A DNA stretch of 64,000 nt from Amyloporia xantha (GCA_036971615.1 JAYKKR010000001.1:1240001-1304000); one strand, 5' to 3'; shown: positions 34,812-48,325, numbered from the stretch's first letter. A program made the numbers and translations. The notes: a model not told the origin generated them from the sequence alone.

Positions 34812-35856
34812 CTAAAATGTGAACCCAAGTGCATTCCTGCCTACTCGTGATCGCGAGTCGACATCGGACACAGACTTGCATCTTCGTCGAGAAGTTGCCG
34901 GTGTGAGCCTGTCTTTCCCGTCATCAAGAGCGGGTGCTCTAATCTTCATGATAGAAGATAGTGACTCCGCTCGCATCCTCATGTATGGATTGAATCGAGG
35001 TAACGGAGGCAATTGACTGATCGAAGCCACCGAATTGAGCACGCTTTGCGACGTCGTCGTTGAAGAGGACGAAGAACAGCTCTGATATGACGATGAGCGA
35101 CTGTGTTGTGCACGCCAGAGCGATGCTTTGGAACGTGACGGCCGATAGTTGATTTTTTGGGAGGAACGTCTCGGCGACGCTCCTACCGCGGATGTGCCCT
35201 CGGGTCCATCCTCCTGCAGGCCATTGGGTACCACATGAGCACGCATGTTGCCTAGATGAACAAGCCCGGAACGCGACCGATAAATAGCAGATCATAACGA
35301 ATGAAAGTTGAGACGTACGCGACGATGGCCTTTGAGGAGAGTATGGGTATGTGGGACTTGAGCACGGTGATCTCGCCTTAGGGAAGTCGATGGAATTGAC
35401 GTCCAGAGTCGAGGAGACCTCAATGGGCGTGGGCGGGCCACTCGACAAGGGCGAATCCAGCGACTCCAATTCGCTACTCTCCGAGTCATAAGACGCGAGG
35501 CATGTCGCCACTTTGGCACGCTGTCGACGCCTCAACAATCCGGCTACATCATCCACCACAAGTGCATCTGTTTCAACCGTAAGTTCGACGATAATAGTAT
35601 GCGCTTGCACAACAGGCGGACCTATTTTGTCTCGTCGTGGCGCTGAATTTTTAGCAGCTTCAGCTGCTTGCTCCTCTGCTCTTCTGCGAGCCGTGCGCTC
35701 TGCCCTTGCGCAAGCTTGAACGGCTGCTTGCCGGGAGTCTGAGCCAAACATTGCCAGCTTCCTAGTTCTGCGTGGAATAGGCTTCGCCGACATGGTGTGT
35801 GGCCTACGACTGGACGGGGCTGATAGCGAAGTTTCAATGCGTAGAGGGGTACCCAT
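34812..35856 (-). CDS. Ser/Arg-rich disordered protein of unknown function
   Basis: Two exons, 35319-35856 and 34812-35251, join in frame across a 67-nt intron (GTACGT...TAG) to give 325 residues. The first exon has a basic/Ala-rich helix (AVQACARAERTARRRAEEQA) and acidic-Ser clusters (YDSESSELESLDSPLSSGPP), possible kinase sites. The second ends in Ser-rich and Arg-rich stretches. No domain is recognised. It is in tandem with the 31169 gene, 358 bp upstream of that start. Confidence 0.6.
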
Positions 35857-36396
35857 TTTTGTGAGATAAAGTGCGACCAAAAACGTAGAAAATTTATGAG
35901 GTAGTGGCTGGGGTGAGGAGGGTAGGAAAGGCTGCAGGTTGCTATTTATTGGCCGTGCGTGGGCCATCCGCGTGACCGGCCACACTTATCTTCGAATGTT
36001 CCAAGAGCAGCCGCATAATTCGCTGATGGGGACCTGTTTTGGGAACAATGGTGTCGTCAAAGCAAACAAGAGAATGACTTATCGGTTTTTGAATCTCGGC
36101 GATTATCCATTCCACATTTACAGTCCGCTGTTCTAGAGCTTGAAGAGAAGGGCGTATTCGTGATGGGGACATACTGAATCTGAAACACGCATCATAGAGC
36201 TGAAAGTCTTTCAGATATACTTCCTCTGGGCGAAGCCGTTCGGTAGTATTAGCATGATGGATTTCACAAGTTAGCGGTACGTTAACGCGAGCTTTGCACG
36301 AGATAATGTCTCGTTTGGATATCGGCAAGGACAGCCTCGTGAGGACAAGTACGATCATCAATATACGGAATATTACTAGATTACTATTTTGGAGAC
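35857..36396. other. 540-bp spacer
   Basis: It holds the upstream region of the 34812 gene and the downstream region of SURF1 on the same strand. The ORF crossing it on the minus strand (35942-36652) is the SURF1 C-terminal exon read in a wrong frame plus chance sequence. I see no further gene. Confidence 0.6.
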
Positions 36397-37461
36397 TCAG
36401 CGAGGGAGACGGATATGTTTTGCTCGCTGCTTCATGAGCAAGCGGACGAACATAACAGAGGTAAATGCAGATAAGGAATACCTGGTTGCGTTCATTAGTT
36501 AAGTACGAGGGCATTTGAATATTATTTACCAGGTGGCTATGTACGAAGCATGCGAATTTCGGACGTCTACCGTTGGTGCCCGGCCTATCGGAATTCCTCG
36601 TGACAGCCGGGCAGATGCGTCTCCCCCGTGGCCCTCTGGCAAGAAAGCGCAACTCTGTGATTGAGTTCGAATATTTCTAAAATACGGGACATACCGAAAA
36701 TCTCCTCTATGAAGACAGGTTGGACACCAGCCTCTTCTCCGCCGGCGTAGTTGGCCATTGCAGGGACATCAGCCCAGTACCACTCACCCTTGTCAGGGTG
36801 ATTATCAGGCGTGAAGTTATTCCGAACGTGAGTCGTCCTCAACATTCCCAAGACTTGCACTTCATTGTTTTCCAAATGTAGTTTCGCTTGGTCGGCTAAC
36901 TCTTTGGAGACAAACCCACGATCGACCAGCACGGTTGAGCCGTCAGATCGAATCAACGGTACCACCACATGATATCCTGCTGTGCCGTCATGGACTCGAG
37001 GGCCCAATAACATGACATGCTCAGCATCCCAACGACCGTTCACGATGACCTTGCGAAATGCGAAGTCTGGGATTGCCGCTAGACTTGTCATACAAAGAAA
37101 ATTTCCACAGGTGGACGGAGATATTATATACTGAGCGTACGCTTAGAGCACCAAAGACGCACTTGATTCGTTTAGGAAGAGACATTGGCTCCCTTTGCAA
37201 TTTCTCCTCCAGTTCATCTATGAGAGCTACTTTCCATTTGAGCCGCTGAACCTGCCATGTACCCAGGGCAAATGTGAAGATGGGGAAAATCCCGACTAGA
37301 ACCATGGTCGGGGTGATCCAGGGCTCTTTCTTGACTCTATACGGCGACGGGGCAACATTTGCAGTGGATTCCATGCGTCTCCGCGGACTGACGACATGAT
37401 TCGTCAAGCGTCGCATAGACGCAAGCCTCCCTTGGAACGATGAGCGCAACATAGAAAGCAT
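36397..37461 (-). CDS. SHY1: Mitochondrial inner-membrane cytochrome c oxidase assembly factor SURF1/Shy1
   Basis: Four exons (37163-37461, 36695-37083, 36530-36635, 36397-36481) give 292 residues, the usual family length. An Arg-rich presequence (LASMRRLTNHVVSPRRRM) is followed by TM helix 1 (TPTMVLVGIFPIFTFALGTW) with the family motif FALGTWQVQRLKWK. Next come PKRINLAAIPDFAFRKVIV, GRWDAEHVMLLGPR, VPLIRSDGSTVLVDRGFVSK and EVQVLGMLR. At the end, RNSHASYIATWYSLSAFTS forms the conserved N-x-H-x-x-Y-x-x-TW junction and TM helix 2. SURF1 acts in haem/COX1 assembly of complex IV. The first intron donor is GTGCGT with acceptor ACAAG, chosen because it alone keeps the conserved frame. It is divergent from SLA2. 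Confidence 0.95.
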
Positions 37462-37759
37462 GGCCTATATGACGGCCTTAGGGGAGCAGGCTTGAAATCC
37501 GGGAACGTGCCGAATCCGAAAGCGGGGTATGAGATGGCCTGTCTTTAGATAGACGCCTGTGGCTTCACTTTAGACTGCGCAGAGCGCGGCGCAGGGCAGC
37601 ACAACCTGCATACTTTTCATTCTGATCTTCCAAGAGAGCCGACGCTAGCTGTCTCAATCTCTCCAGAGGGAAGTGGGTCATCATGTAAGACAGACTCGAA
37701 CAAATTCAAGCCGGAAAGGCTGATGTCATCATAGGTTTTCCGGTCAACGCTCTCGTCAG

Positions 37760-40700
37760 AATGCCTACGACATTGAGGGACACGATGAGGTTCATTACCC
37801 AACAAGACCCGTAGACAAGGAGAAAGCGGAAGCCGAGCTTGTTGTTAATATCAAGAAGGCTACAAACCCAGATGAGACTGCCCCGAAGCAGAAGCATGTG
37901 CGAAGTGAGTCGAATCGCTTGTCACTGCACGGTCAGTAATAACCACTCGCGTGACGTAGAGTGCATCGTATACACATGGGATTATCACTCCTCCATATCG
38001 TTCTGGACGGGCCTTCGCGTACAGCCTATTCTAGCGGACGAAGTCCAAACATTCAAGGCACTCATCACGGTCCACAAGGTGCTGCAAGAGGGTCACCCGG
38101 TGGTATGTATTTAGTTTGTATCCTCTGCTATTGTGCCGATGTATTTCGCTGTAGACGATCAAAGAAGCGCATGGTCAGACTGGGTGGCTGGAGACGTGTG
38201 CCCGAACTGTTGGTCATGATAGCGCTCGAGGTGCGATGTCAGAAAGCCCAGTCTTGGAAGTAGTGACTGACTACTATTCAAGGCTACGGGTCATTGATCA
38301 AGACATACGTTCAATTCATACTCGCAAAGCTCCGCTTTCACCGTCTCAGACCAGAGTTCAATGGTTTGTTTGAGTACGAGGAGTATGTCACCTTGAAGGG
38401 AATTGACGATCCGAATGAGGGGTATGTTACATGGACTTGAACATGAATTGCTTGCAATCTGACACCTCACGAAGCTATGAAACCATTTCCGACCTCATGG
38501 GCTTACAAGATCAGATCGACTCTTTCCAGAAGATGATCTTTGCACATTTCCGCCATTCCGCCAGTAACGAGTGTCGTATATCAGCACTGGTTCCCCTTGT
38601 CAAGGAAAGCTGGGGTATATACCGATTCATTACCAGCATGTTGCGCGCTATGCATCGGAGTGAGTTCTATTTAATATAATCATATCCAGAACCCTCATTT
38701 CTTCCACAGGGGCGAACGATGTTGAGGCATTGGAGCCACTTCGTCAGCGGTTCACTGCTCAGCACTATGCACTCCGCAAGTTCTATTACGAGTGTTCAAA
38801 TCTGAAGTATCTTACGGGACTCATTAATGTGCCAAAACTCGGTCAGGTATGTCTTGTCAACCGCTTCCGAACATCCTAAATGTCTGACTGTTGCTTATAG
38901 GAACCTCCGAACCTGATGGACAACGGTGCTGCTCCAGATCTCCCTGCGAGACCCACAACTGCGACTATCAAGACTCCCCCGCCTGCCGCTCCATCACCAG
39001 ATGCATCCATGGTAAACGAGCAGGCTCGTATGCTCAAGCAGTACGAAGAACAGCAAGCGGCTCTACTTGCAGCTCGTCAGGAAGAAGAGCGCCGACGTCA
39101 AGAGCTAGAGGAGCAGCAGCGCCGCGAATTTGAGCAGCGGCAAGCGGAACAGGCTGAGCGGGAACGGCTTGCCCAAGAACAATTAATGCAACAGCAGCTG
39201 ATGCAATACAACAATCAAGCTGCGGCCCAGTTTCAGGACATAGAGCGTGAGCTGTTAGGTATGCGAGGTCAATACGAGCGAGACCAACTTATGCTCGAAC
39301 AGTACGACCGGGTACGTGTCCAGCATTCTGTTTTGTGTGCAGTATTCTAAGTAACATCAAAATGATAGAGAGTGAAAGCTCTCGAGGGTGAGCTGGGCAG
39401 TGTCACAGCCAATATCAACGCCCAAATGCAGTCGAAAGACGACCTGATTAAGCAACTACAAGATCAGGTTACCCTATGGCGCAACAAATACGAAGCGCTT
39501 GCGAAACTGTATAGCCAACTTCGTACGGAACACTTGGACATGCTCGCGAAGTTCAAACAAATGCAGCTGAAGGCGAACTCAGCGCAGGAGGCCATCGACC
39601 GTATGGAGAGGATGGAGCGAGACCTCAAGGCAAAGAACTTGGAACTAGCAGACATGATCCGCGAGCGTGATCGTGCTAGGTTCGATTTGGATCGCCAGAA
39701 ATCGAATCACAAGGACGAGCTTGATCGGCTACGACGGGAACTTAACTACGCAAACGAGCGAGCAGAAGACTCATCTCGTTCGAAGAGCTCAGAAGTGTCC
39801 AGCGTCTTGTCCAAGTACAACAGACAATTGACCGAGCTGGAGGATTCCTTGAGGGTTCGTGGGCGTGCTCCCCATTCTTCTATAATAGAACTCATATCTG
39901 TATCTTGGATGCCAGGCTAAGCAGCTGCAAATCGACGACCTACTCGTCAAGTTGGACAATGCTTCTGTCGATATGGATCGTCTCAAGGAGGAAAAAGATC
40001 AGGAGATCGCGATTCTCCAGGAGGGCATGGATAGCACTATCCAGCAGCTTCATGAGGCCCAGCAGGTACATCAGATGCGTGACTGATTTCAGGCTTTTCC
40101 TGACCTTATATTGTTTCAGTCTCAAGGGCTTACCGACGAGGCAACCAATGCTCAAATTGACACGCTGATCCTCGACAACAGGAAGAAATTGAATCAGATC
40201 ATTGGTTTGTCTTATCACTTTACCATACGCTTGGGATATGCTGAACACGTTATTCAGACTCGATTCTGCAAGCGTGCGTGCACAAGGTCGATGAGGCGAT
40301 CTATGAGCTAGAGTCTCCAGCACAAGCCGGGAACCTCAACTCGACTCCTGAATACACTCTTTCAATGATTGAGAAGGCAGTCAACAATGCCACTGATTTC
40401 GCCACCATTTTCAATTCCTACATCGGTGGAGAAATCGGCGGAGAACATGTCGATGTCATAAAGGGCGCTAACGAGCTGGCACAATCGTTGTCAGACGTCT
40501 TGATCAATACGAAAGGAATTACGCGACTAGTCAGCGATGATGCATCCGACAAATTGATCAATGTTGCCAAGAGCGCTGGCGACATCGGTCTTAGAGTCTT
40601 CCTTAATCTGCAGTCGTATAAGATGGACCTTATCCCACAACTCTCTCAGCGGAAAGAAGTTGCGATGCGTAACAATGGCGAGGTGCGCAATGCTCTCACG

Positions 40701-41495
40701 AAGCTCTCCGAGGTGGTCGATTCCCTAGTTCCGAAGGGCGGGAAGTCGGGTGCATTGGCGAAGGCAAACGGGGACATCGGAGACATCGTCGAGCAGGAGA
40801 TGCTTGGAGCTGCGAAGGCCATCGAGGCAGCCACCGCACGTTTGCAGCAGCTCATAGCACGACCACACGACTCCGGGCGTTTCAGTGCCGTGGATCTTCA
40901 GGTCCACGACTCGATTCTAGCAGCGGCACTTGCTATTACAAATGCAATTGGCCGACTCATTCAAGCCGCTACGGAGTCACAGCAAGAGATCGTCGCCCAA
41001 GGCAAGGGGTCGAGTTCCACGCAGCAATTCTACAAGCGCAACAACCGCTGGACGGAGGGTCTTATCTCTGCTGCACGTTCCGTGGCATTTGCCACCAACT
41101 TGCTCATTGAAAGTGCAGACGGCGTGCTATCCGGCACGCACTCGTTAGAACAACTCATTGTTGCATCCAACGAGGTCGCCGCTGCCACTGCCCAACTCGT
41201 TGCCGCGTCTCGCGTGAAAGCGAACCTGATGTCAAAGACCCAGGAACGTCTCGAGCTCGCTGCCAAGGCGGTCACGGAAGCTTGCAAGGCTCTCGTCAGG
41301 CAGGTTAAGGCCATATCCGCAAAACAATCACAGGAGGAGGACGTCGACTACAAGAACATGGCCGCCTTGGAGTTCAAGAGGACCGAGATGGAACAGCAAG
41401 TGCAGATTCTGAAACTGGAGAAAGATCTCGGTGCAGCCCGTCATCGGTTAGGTGCGATGAGACGTGCAGGATATCACACAGACGAAACCGAGTAG
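37760..41495 (+). CDS. SLA2: Endocytic adaptor Sla2/End4 (HIP1R family)
   Basis: About twelve exons read continuously. An ANTH domain (IKKATNPDETAPKQKHVR, CIVYTWDYHSSISFWTGLR, VQTFKALITVHKVLQEGHP, about 37840-38870) binds PI(4,5)P2. A Pro-rich linker precedes a Gln/Glu/Arg-rich coiled coil (about 39000-40110) that dimerises and binds clathrin light chain. A C-terminal THATCH/I-LWEQ talin-like module (about 40280-41495, with NNRWTEGLISAARSVAFATN and ELIVASNEVAAATAQLVAAS) binds F-actin. The protein couples actin to clathrin-coated pits at the plasma membrane. The start codon is not resolved: the first certain exon begins after CAG at 37759 (NAYDIEGHDEVHYPTRP) and has no in-frame ATG, so a short upstream exon is needed between 37462 and 37759. 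Confidence 0.93.
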
Positions 41496-41984
41496 TGGTG
41501 TCTCAGCTAATATACCAAACCCCATCTGTAACCTACATACGCTTGCTATTTTACTTACTTTGGATCAGTTCGAAGCGCAAGCGTGTACGAGGATCAGACA
41601 GCACGTCGCATATGCTTGTACAGACCTAACTTAAGTTCGCAAGGTGCTCAATAATATCAGTCTATGCAACTCTTGCATTTTCGGACCACACTTTGGCTAA
41701 ATAGACAACGTGGTAGGAATGAGGCGGGTCACGACGAGATTGTTCGTAACTAGTCGTTCAGACAATTTAGTAGCAGCGAATGAGACGAGAGCATCGCAAT
41801 GGGATTTACAATGGTCGTGCATGAAGGACTGTGGGACGCAAAGAATATCAACGCAGAGAAAAGTGCTTCCAAATGGAAATGCGCTATGGAAGTATGAATA
41901 GGTGAAATAAAAGCAATAATGCTGGTATAATATCAAATAATGAAGAATACATACGACAAACGACAAACCCACAGAAGAACGGAA
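41496..41984. other. 489-bp spacer between convergent 3' ends
   Basis: AT-rich sequence between SLA2 and the 41985 gene. The small open frames on both strands (41697-41972) overlap and have no recognisable content, so I treat it as two 3' flanks. Confidence 0.6.
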
Positions 41985-44900
41985 CTAAAAATAAAGCAAG
42001 CTGTCGGAACTCCGGATTGTGTCGAACGAATCCTTGCCTCGATCCATGTCCAAAAAGCTACTTTGCATAGGCGGTGAGGAAGGCGACACGTCCAACTCAA
42101 CTTCTAAGAGGTTTTCCGTCGTGGCATCCAGCTCATCTTCAATGTCTAGGAACGACGGTTTCTTCATGATCGATCTATGCTGCAACACTTTGGGACCGAA
42201 TGCGCTAGGAGGGCGAGACGTCTGAGAGGGGTCACTACGAGGACCAGACTCCAGGCGGCCTTTACCACGGACAGGTGGAGGCGACAAAGGATGTACGGGA
42301 ACTACACTGGTTCTTCTGTCTGCGTAGCTGCGATGTGGCTCACGCGCGTGGCGGGATCGCGGTGGCGGCGGGAGGCTGGCGTTGATCTGCTCTGGCGAAT
42401 GCGAAGACGTGAATACAGAGGTCGACGGCGAAGGCAAGCTGGGTTGCGCAGTCGATGGTCGCACCGACAAGGAAGGCTTGATGAGAGTCTTGCCCAACAC
42501 TGAAGTACTGCGAATAGGAAGCCTGGAAGCTTCCAAGGAGTCTCCTTTCGACAGCGAGACGGCCAGAGATGTCTGCCGTGACATTGCCTGAGGCGATGAA
42601 GGCGACAATGACATACCGCCGACACCCTGACTTGTGCTTCCAGGTTCTTTATCATTGGTACCGAACGAGACAGTCCCAGCCGACATGGTCGATAATCTCG
42701 AACCCGCCCTGCCCTTCGAGGCCTTCGCATCTGACCATTGCCTCCCGGCAATAAACGCGTCACCGAGATCGCCAATATCAAGACCGAGCTTTGGCTGTAG
42801 ATCCCAGCGGTGTCGATTAGAATCGCCCATTGTAGCCTCGTCTGCAAGTTGCTGTTCGAGCTTGAGCATATCGGCGGGAGACATGATATGCTGGGGAATG
42901 TATTCCGACTGCGATGTCCTCTTCTCATCAGCAAGTAGCGCCTCTGCGCTACCCATATTCGGGTCACTTAAATAGGACGAAGGGGCAACACACGAGTTGT
43001 TCGTCAGTAACGAAAGCGGATTTCCGATGTTCCCAAACGACATCACGATCTTCTGCCCTGTAGAGCGCATCTCATCGACACTGTATATAGAACGCACATC
43101 ATCGTCGCCCGAGACCGAAGGGCTGAGCGGCGTCTGGGAAGATGTGCTCCTTCGAGCGCTTGATCCCGAGAACAGGCGTTTTCGCGTAGACGGCGGACCA
43201 GGGCTAGTGACGCTACCCCTGCGAGGCTGTTGTTCTGTGGTCGGCGTCGTGGGAAACGGCGTCGGATGCTCGACCAGAGTTGAATTAGCATGACGGAGGG
43301 TCGGCAGAGGAGGAAGAGGGAGGCGAGAATGATGAAATGAGCGCTGCTTTCGCGGTGCCTTGGCTGCTGGTGAATAGGCACCCCCGGCTTTGTTAGATGC
43401 TGCATCGTCCTGGCCTATGGAGCTCGACGTTACAGACGACGCAACACTCGCACTTGAGTAGCGTTTTCCAATACTCTGCTGCGAGGCAGCCTTCCTCAGC
43501 ACCTTGGGCGAGCTGTTCCCAGATTCACCTCGCATGCTCGGTAGCGGTGGCGCCTTGCTCGTCGAAGGAATCGCCGCGTCGTCGAGGTCCAGGTTCCGCA
43601 GGGTTCTTGACGGGCTCAGATCGATGTCATTCTGACGAGTTCCATGCCCCTTGCCCTTTCTCCTCGACCCTTTTCCTTTTCGAGAGTTCCCAAAAGCCTG
43701 TCGCATCAAATGATTGATCGCGTCACCCGCACGATCGACGTCGAAGTTAGCGCTAGGAGCGAAGCTCATGCTGGAAGAGCTCGACGACGGCGGGTCAGGG
43801 AACGATGAGAGGTCCTCTAGGCTTTCGGTATAACCAGAGAAGGATGGAGACAGCGGTGGAGGTGGCAATTCGTTCGAAGGAGGCGCACAGCTTAGAGGCG
43901 GCAGCGCTTGTACTCTGGTAGAGGACGCCTTCCGCACCACAACTAAGGGACGAGTAGCAGAAGGAGAGATGGGAGAATCGGTGCTGGTCACGGTAGACGA
44001 CCGGGAGCGGTTAAATATTACGGGAGAAGGGGAAGGTGCGTTGGACGACGAGGCAGAATGCAACCCATAGGAGGAATCGGACGCCTTGCGACGCAGCTTG
44101 GGAGGCGCCATTGCCGTTGGAACAGGGTTGGTCCCTGAAAGCGTGGCTACGGCATTCGCAGTGCCTGGACGACGACTACTACCGCCCTCCGCTGTAGCGA
44201 TGGTCATACCCCTTTGCCTGGCAGCTGGAGCATGGCCCCGCGATTGGAAAAAGCTGGTGCTACTTCCAGGTGGGGGTTCGCTCAACCGGTTCTGAGCATC
44301 TCCTGACGTTAACGTGGAAGATGACGAGTTGGAACCGCCAGGGGTCTGTCGATGAGGGGGTGACTGAGGTACGGACAACGCAGCATCTCGCTGGCGCACA
44401 GAATTCTGTCGGAGCCGTTCTGACCTGTTTAGGGAATCAGATGGGACCCTGGGCAGGAAATGTCACTTCGGGCTGGATGGACTGACCAACGCGAGACTTA
44501 CCTGGCAGAAGGCGCCATCCGCGGGGATGCAAGCCGCCCGGAATGGCTATCGGAGGACTGACTATGCGAATTCGACGACGAAGACCCATATGATATGCGA
44601 TTATAGAACATGAAGTCCCCGCTTTTGCTGTTGGGGTCGAGCACGGACGAATCTGAATACACGGAAAGTCTGTTCGGATCGTGCGAAGTTTGCTGAATGA
44701 TGACGCCTGCAGCAGCGAACGGATCCATTTCTGAAAATGTGAGAACCGAAGGCTGATACGAGGTCCTTGCATAATCCGAGGGAGTACGAGGTTCTGACGA
44801 CTTTTCGTCACCGTCGTACTCTGAAAAATGGGTCGTGGATATGGTTGTCCCTTGCGGACGAGTGTATGGAGAAGGAGCGGACGCGGCATCTCTAGTACCT

Positions 44901-45196
44901 GATTCAAGATAGGAATTATTAACGGCAGAGGCGTGTTCTGACGGAGGGTCCTGGATGGTGAGTGAGGGTGGCTTCCTGGACTTGAAGCCTATGGCCGATC
45001 CTAAGGTCTTGAATCTGAGACCAGCGGCAGCATCCTTGGATCTTGTTGACCCAGGCATAGCGGGGGTAGATTTCTCGCTGTCATCCAGAGTGCTGGGGAA
45101 GGACCTGCTCGGTCTCAAATCTGACGGGCCCTTCGAAGACTTTGTACGCGACCACCACGGCTTATTTTGAGTGGATGGTATGAGAGAGGACGACAT
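41985..45196 (-). CDS. Large Ser/Pro-rich disordered protein of unknown function
   Basis: Two exons, 44502-45196 and 41985-44424, join in frame (GTAAGT...ACAG, 77 nt) to about 1044 residues. The start MSSSLIPSTQNKPWWSRTKS is basic. The rest is dominated by Ser, Pro and Arg with many SP/TP sites. Short ordered-looking stretches include FMFYNRISYGSSSSN, SVYSVDEMRSTGQKIVMSFG-like sequence (about 43050) and MSPADMLKLEQQLADE (about 42860), which could be linear interaction motifs. No enzyme domain is visible. A phosphorylated scaffold or regulator is possible but unproven. It converges on SLA2. Confidence 0.75.
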
Positions 45197-47355
45197 GAAG
45201 ACTGCGAAGGAAAGAACGTGGTCTCCAGAATAAAATGATGGGGGGATTTACAGCTGGAAGCCGAGGTGAAAATGAGTATACAGGAGAAAGCAGAAGAGGA
45301 AAAGGGAACGCAAAGAACGGCGAACCTGCGACAGAGAACGTCACGGCATAAAGATTGGGAGGAAGACGAGGGACGAGAGCAAGACAGCGTCCAGGTCAGC
45401 AGCGAGTGCTGAGTCGAGGGGACATTGCTAGCGTCGCAGCGATACGCGCTCACACCTTGGGCTGTCCGTGGTTACTGAGCGCCTATCATTGCAATATGGC
45501 TCATCTATGAATTATGTAATTCATCTCTTTCATCCTCCACGTTCGTACACACTTTCTCTCTTCCAATCTGTCATCTTCTCATGCAATTTCACCATGTTGC
45601 CTCCATTCAAACTGCACTGTGAATCTCTATTTCACGCACATCCCTGACCGCAACAGTGACTGATCACAACATTTTATTGGCAGATCGCAACAGGTGGCGG
45701 CCGTGACAGTCACAACTCCCACAGCTCATTCCTTCCTTTCCAATGGGGCCTGACAAGCCACCGGATCCGTCAGCTATCGCGTATCATACACACCGCGTGC
45801 GCAGAAGTCGAAACTTTAGCCAGCTGAGCCAGGGCAGCGATTCCACTTTCAACCACCGCGAAGTCTAATTGTCTCGTGCGCGATCGGCAGCATCTAGATT
45901 CACGCTCGCAGCTCATCTCGCCGTTTGAGACTCTACAGTCATCGAACTTGACAGGTTAAAATGAAAGAATACAGCTACCTTGACAGATGTACTCACGAAC
46001 TATACTTGTGCATATCCTAACACTCGAGCAATAAGGCACACATGTTTGACGACATGTTCACTTGGAGACGCAGTCGTGCTTACCGCCATGTTTTGCTCGC
46101 CTGTTTCATCCAGGCAGCAATCCGGCAGTGGACGCCAATAATTAAATTTCTGTGATGCAACGCGAAACCCAAATCATACACCATGACACTCATTGCGAAA
46201 GAGCACACAATGCTTACCGCTTATAAGTCATCCATAACGTTATCCCTTACATGGGGCCGGCCGTCCGACCCTGAGGTGAACGCGTCGGTTGCGCCCTTTC
46301 GCGAAGCATTTTTTATCCCAGAAGACAATTTGAATAATAGCTTCCTGAAGCCTCCACCACGAAAGCGACGAGATGAGTAAATATAGAATGGCAACCGAAA
46401 TGAACGTGGAAAGCAAACCTCGCAAGGAAGCCGCGTATTTTGGGCTTCTAGTACGACGAAGACGCCTGCGCAATCCCCATCATCAATATCTCCATCCCGC
46501 CTTCAACAGAAAAGAGCAGGCTTGTAGTACGACACTGTCACCAGGCTGGGACTTGAAGGTTGACATCTATCTCTGCTAACATTTCGATGAACGTGACAAG
46601 ACAGAAATGCAATGCCGCCGGGCTAGCAATACGCCACACACATGGTACATGTGCTGGATCTGAAAATCAACCTGGACCCCCGCATCACGGCCATCAGATG
46701 AAGGCGTATGGCTCCGACCGACGGTTGAACAAGCCTATCACCTTGCGTACAATTATCCGACTCGAGAAATCGCCTACGAGCCGGAGTAAGAGGGTGCACA
46801 TGATGACCTGGCGTTTGAATGCCGTCGCCTCCTTGGTGGAAGTGCAACAACTCCTCATACAGAGCATCACTAGAAACCTACAAATGTCAGCACTCATGGT
46901 CCGACACAGCAACATATCCAACGTAGCACAGCACCCACTGTCTAACTTTCACAGTCAGGTAGACGTCACAGAGATGGAAGACTACTAAACTGACAAGACG
47001 TCAGATGGCCGGCCAACAGTCACTCAATGATTGATACAGTTAGCGCGGTCTTGACAATAATGATCACGTGGAAGCACCGACGCAATTATACACCTATGAA
47101 GGCCCGCGCTGGTAGATCCCTCATTCAGGCAGGTAACAGCCGATGTCACGTCCCTCATACAGCATGTCTTAGTCGGGATGAAAGGCACGAATAGGCTTCT
47201 TTCTCAATAAGAAAGAGTAAGTATCTGATCAGAGGGAATAGCATCAGCACTGCGATAACAGAATAGCCTTCGGGGATGACTCGGGCACTCACATTGAATA
47301 TCAGATTCCGAGACCCTGCTGATACGAACGTACAGAAAATGACCGTTTTGCAATG
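45197..47355. other. 2.16-kb gene-poor spacer
   Basis: It contains the upstream region of the 41985 gene and the downstream region of the 47356 gene. Open frames at 46183-46380 (+), 46240-46473 (-) and 46560-46988 (+) overlap on opposite strands and do not join through good splice signals. One minus-strand frame (46240-46473) has a single hydrophobic stretch (ISVAILYLLISSLSWW), but I cannot build a credible gene. No RNA gene or repeat was seen. Confidence 0.5.
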
Positions 47356-48325
47356 TTAGCCCAACTCCGCCCAGACGTCTTCGGTATCCCGGTCCTGCAC
47401 GGCCTGTGCTGCCCGTGGCATGTCTGATAGAGGCGCACGAGGAGGCGCGGGTGTCTCGTCCGCTGCATCAAAAACCACGTTGTCGCGGAGGAACGGTCGC
47501 CCAAGCTCATCGTCTCTTTCTTCATCTTCCATGTCGATGTCAAGGGTATAGCCCCCTCGCCGAGCAGCTGATAGATCGATTGGTTTGGGACGCGAGAATA
47601 TGGACTGGCCGGATCTATCCCAACAGCGATGATATAGTGAGTTCGCATGTACCCGAACAAGATGGAAGGACGCACTGTCTCATGACCGCTGCGAGTCTGC
47701 CGAACTGCAGGACGTTACGGGCAACGAGCAGGAGCGTGTCTAGTAACTCCTCCTCCTTGCTGGTGCTACCGCATCCAGCAAAGAAGATGACGCAGAGTGT
47801 GACTACGCAGAAGACAGTCAGGACAAGGTCCATGATATTGAACGCTGACGTCCAGAATTGCTATACCAGAATTCTATGAAATTTCCCTGGTGAGAGCGAG
47901 ATGATCACTCACTCTCCCGAAGGCGACAAATCGAATCGCAACTTCTAGAATCATGGCGCCGTTGATGATCAGCTCCAAGATATAGAAGGGTAGTGTAGGA
48001 CAGCCGTTCACAAGGCTGAGGGCGACAGTGGTGATGGACAGCGCAGCCATAGCGAGGTACAGCGCGATGTACGCCTGCGAGTGGACAAATCTATTCGCGA
48101 GTCCTTTCGCAATCTCTTCCCGTGTCATGGAATATATCGAGCGTGTGGGCCTAAGTTATGAGACGGAGGTACTGTTAACATTCGGAGTCCATGAGCGGCG
48201 AGAATGACGAGGGCAACAGATGCGTACACTGGTGTATTAGCAGAGACATCATAGAGTGGGTCTACCTCTCCAGCTTCAAGGTCTCCTAGGTCATTGCGGG
48301 TGGAGGTCATACTGGTACTGTGCAA
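47356..48325 (-). CDS. Fungal four-helix voltage-sensor-like membrane protein
   Basis: Exons: 48180-48325 (start 48325 or 48310), 47913-48150, 47676-47860 and 47356-47614, all in frame. The product has four hydrophobic helices: YASVALVILAAHG; AYIALYLAMAALSITTVALSL; LPFYILELIINGAMILEVAIRF; and a third-exon helix (FNIMDLVLTVFCVVTLCVIFF). An amphipathic segment LLVARNVLQFGRLAAVMRQ with spaced arginines resembles a voltage-sensor S4. The soluble tail has SIFSRPKPIDLSAARR and an acidic DIDMEDEERDDE. There is no pore helix, so it resembles an isolated ion-channel voltage-sensor domain, conserved as a hypothetical protein in fungi. Transport or sensing function is not established. Intron 1 uses an unusual GTTAAC donor. 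Confidence 0.8.

Noticed and set aside
42302..42967. Minus-strand Arg-rich frame inside the 41985-45196 gene
   Set aside because: It is a shadow frame of the Ser-rich coding exon, which is open over 2.4 kb.
46183..46988. Candidate small genes in the 45.2-47.3 kb spacer
   Set aside because: Overlapping frames on opposite strands, one hydrophobic stretch only, no coherent exon chain.
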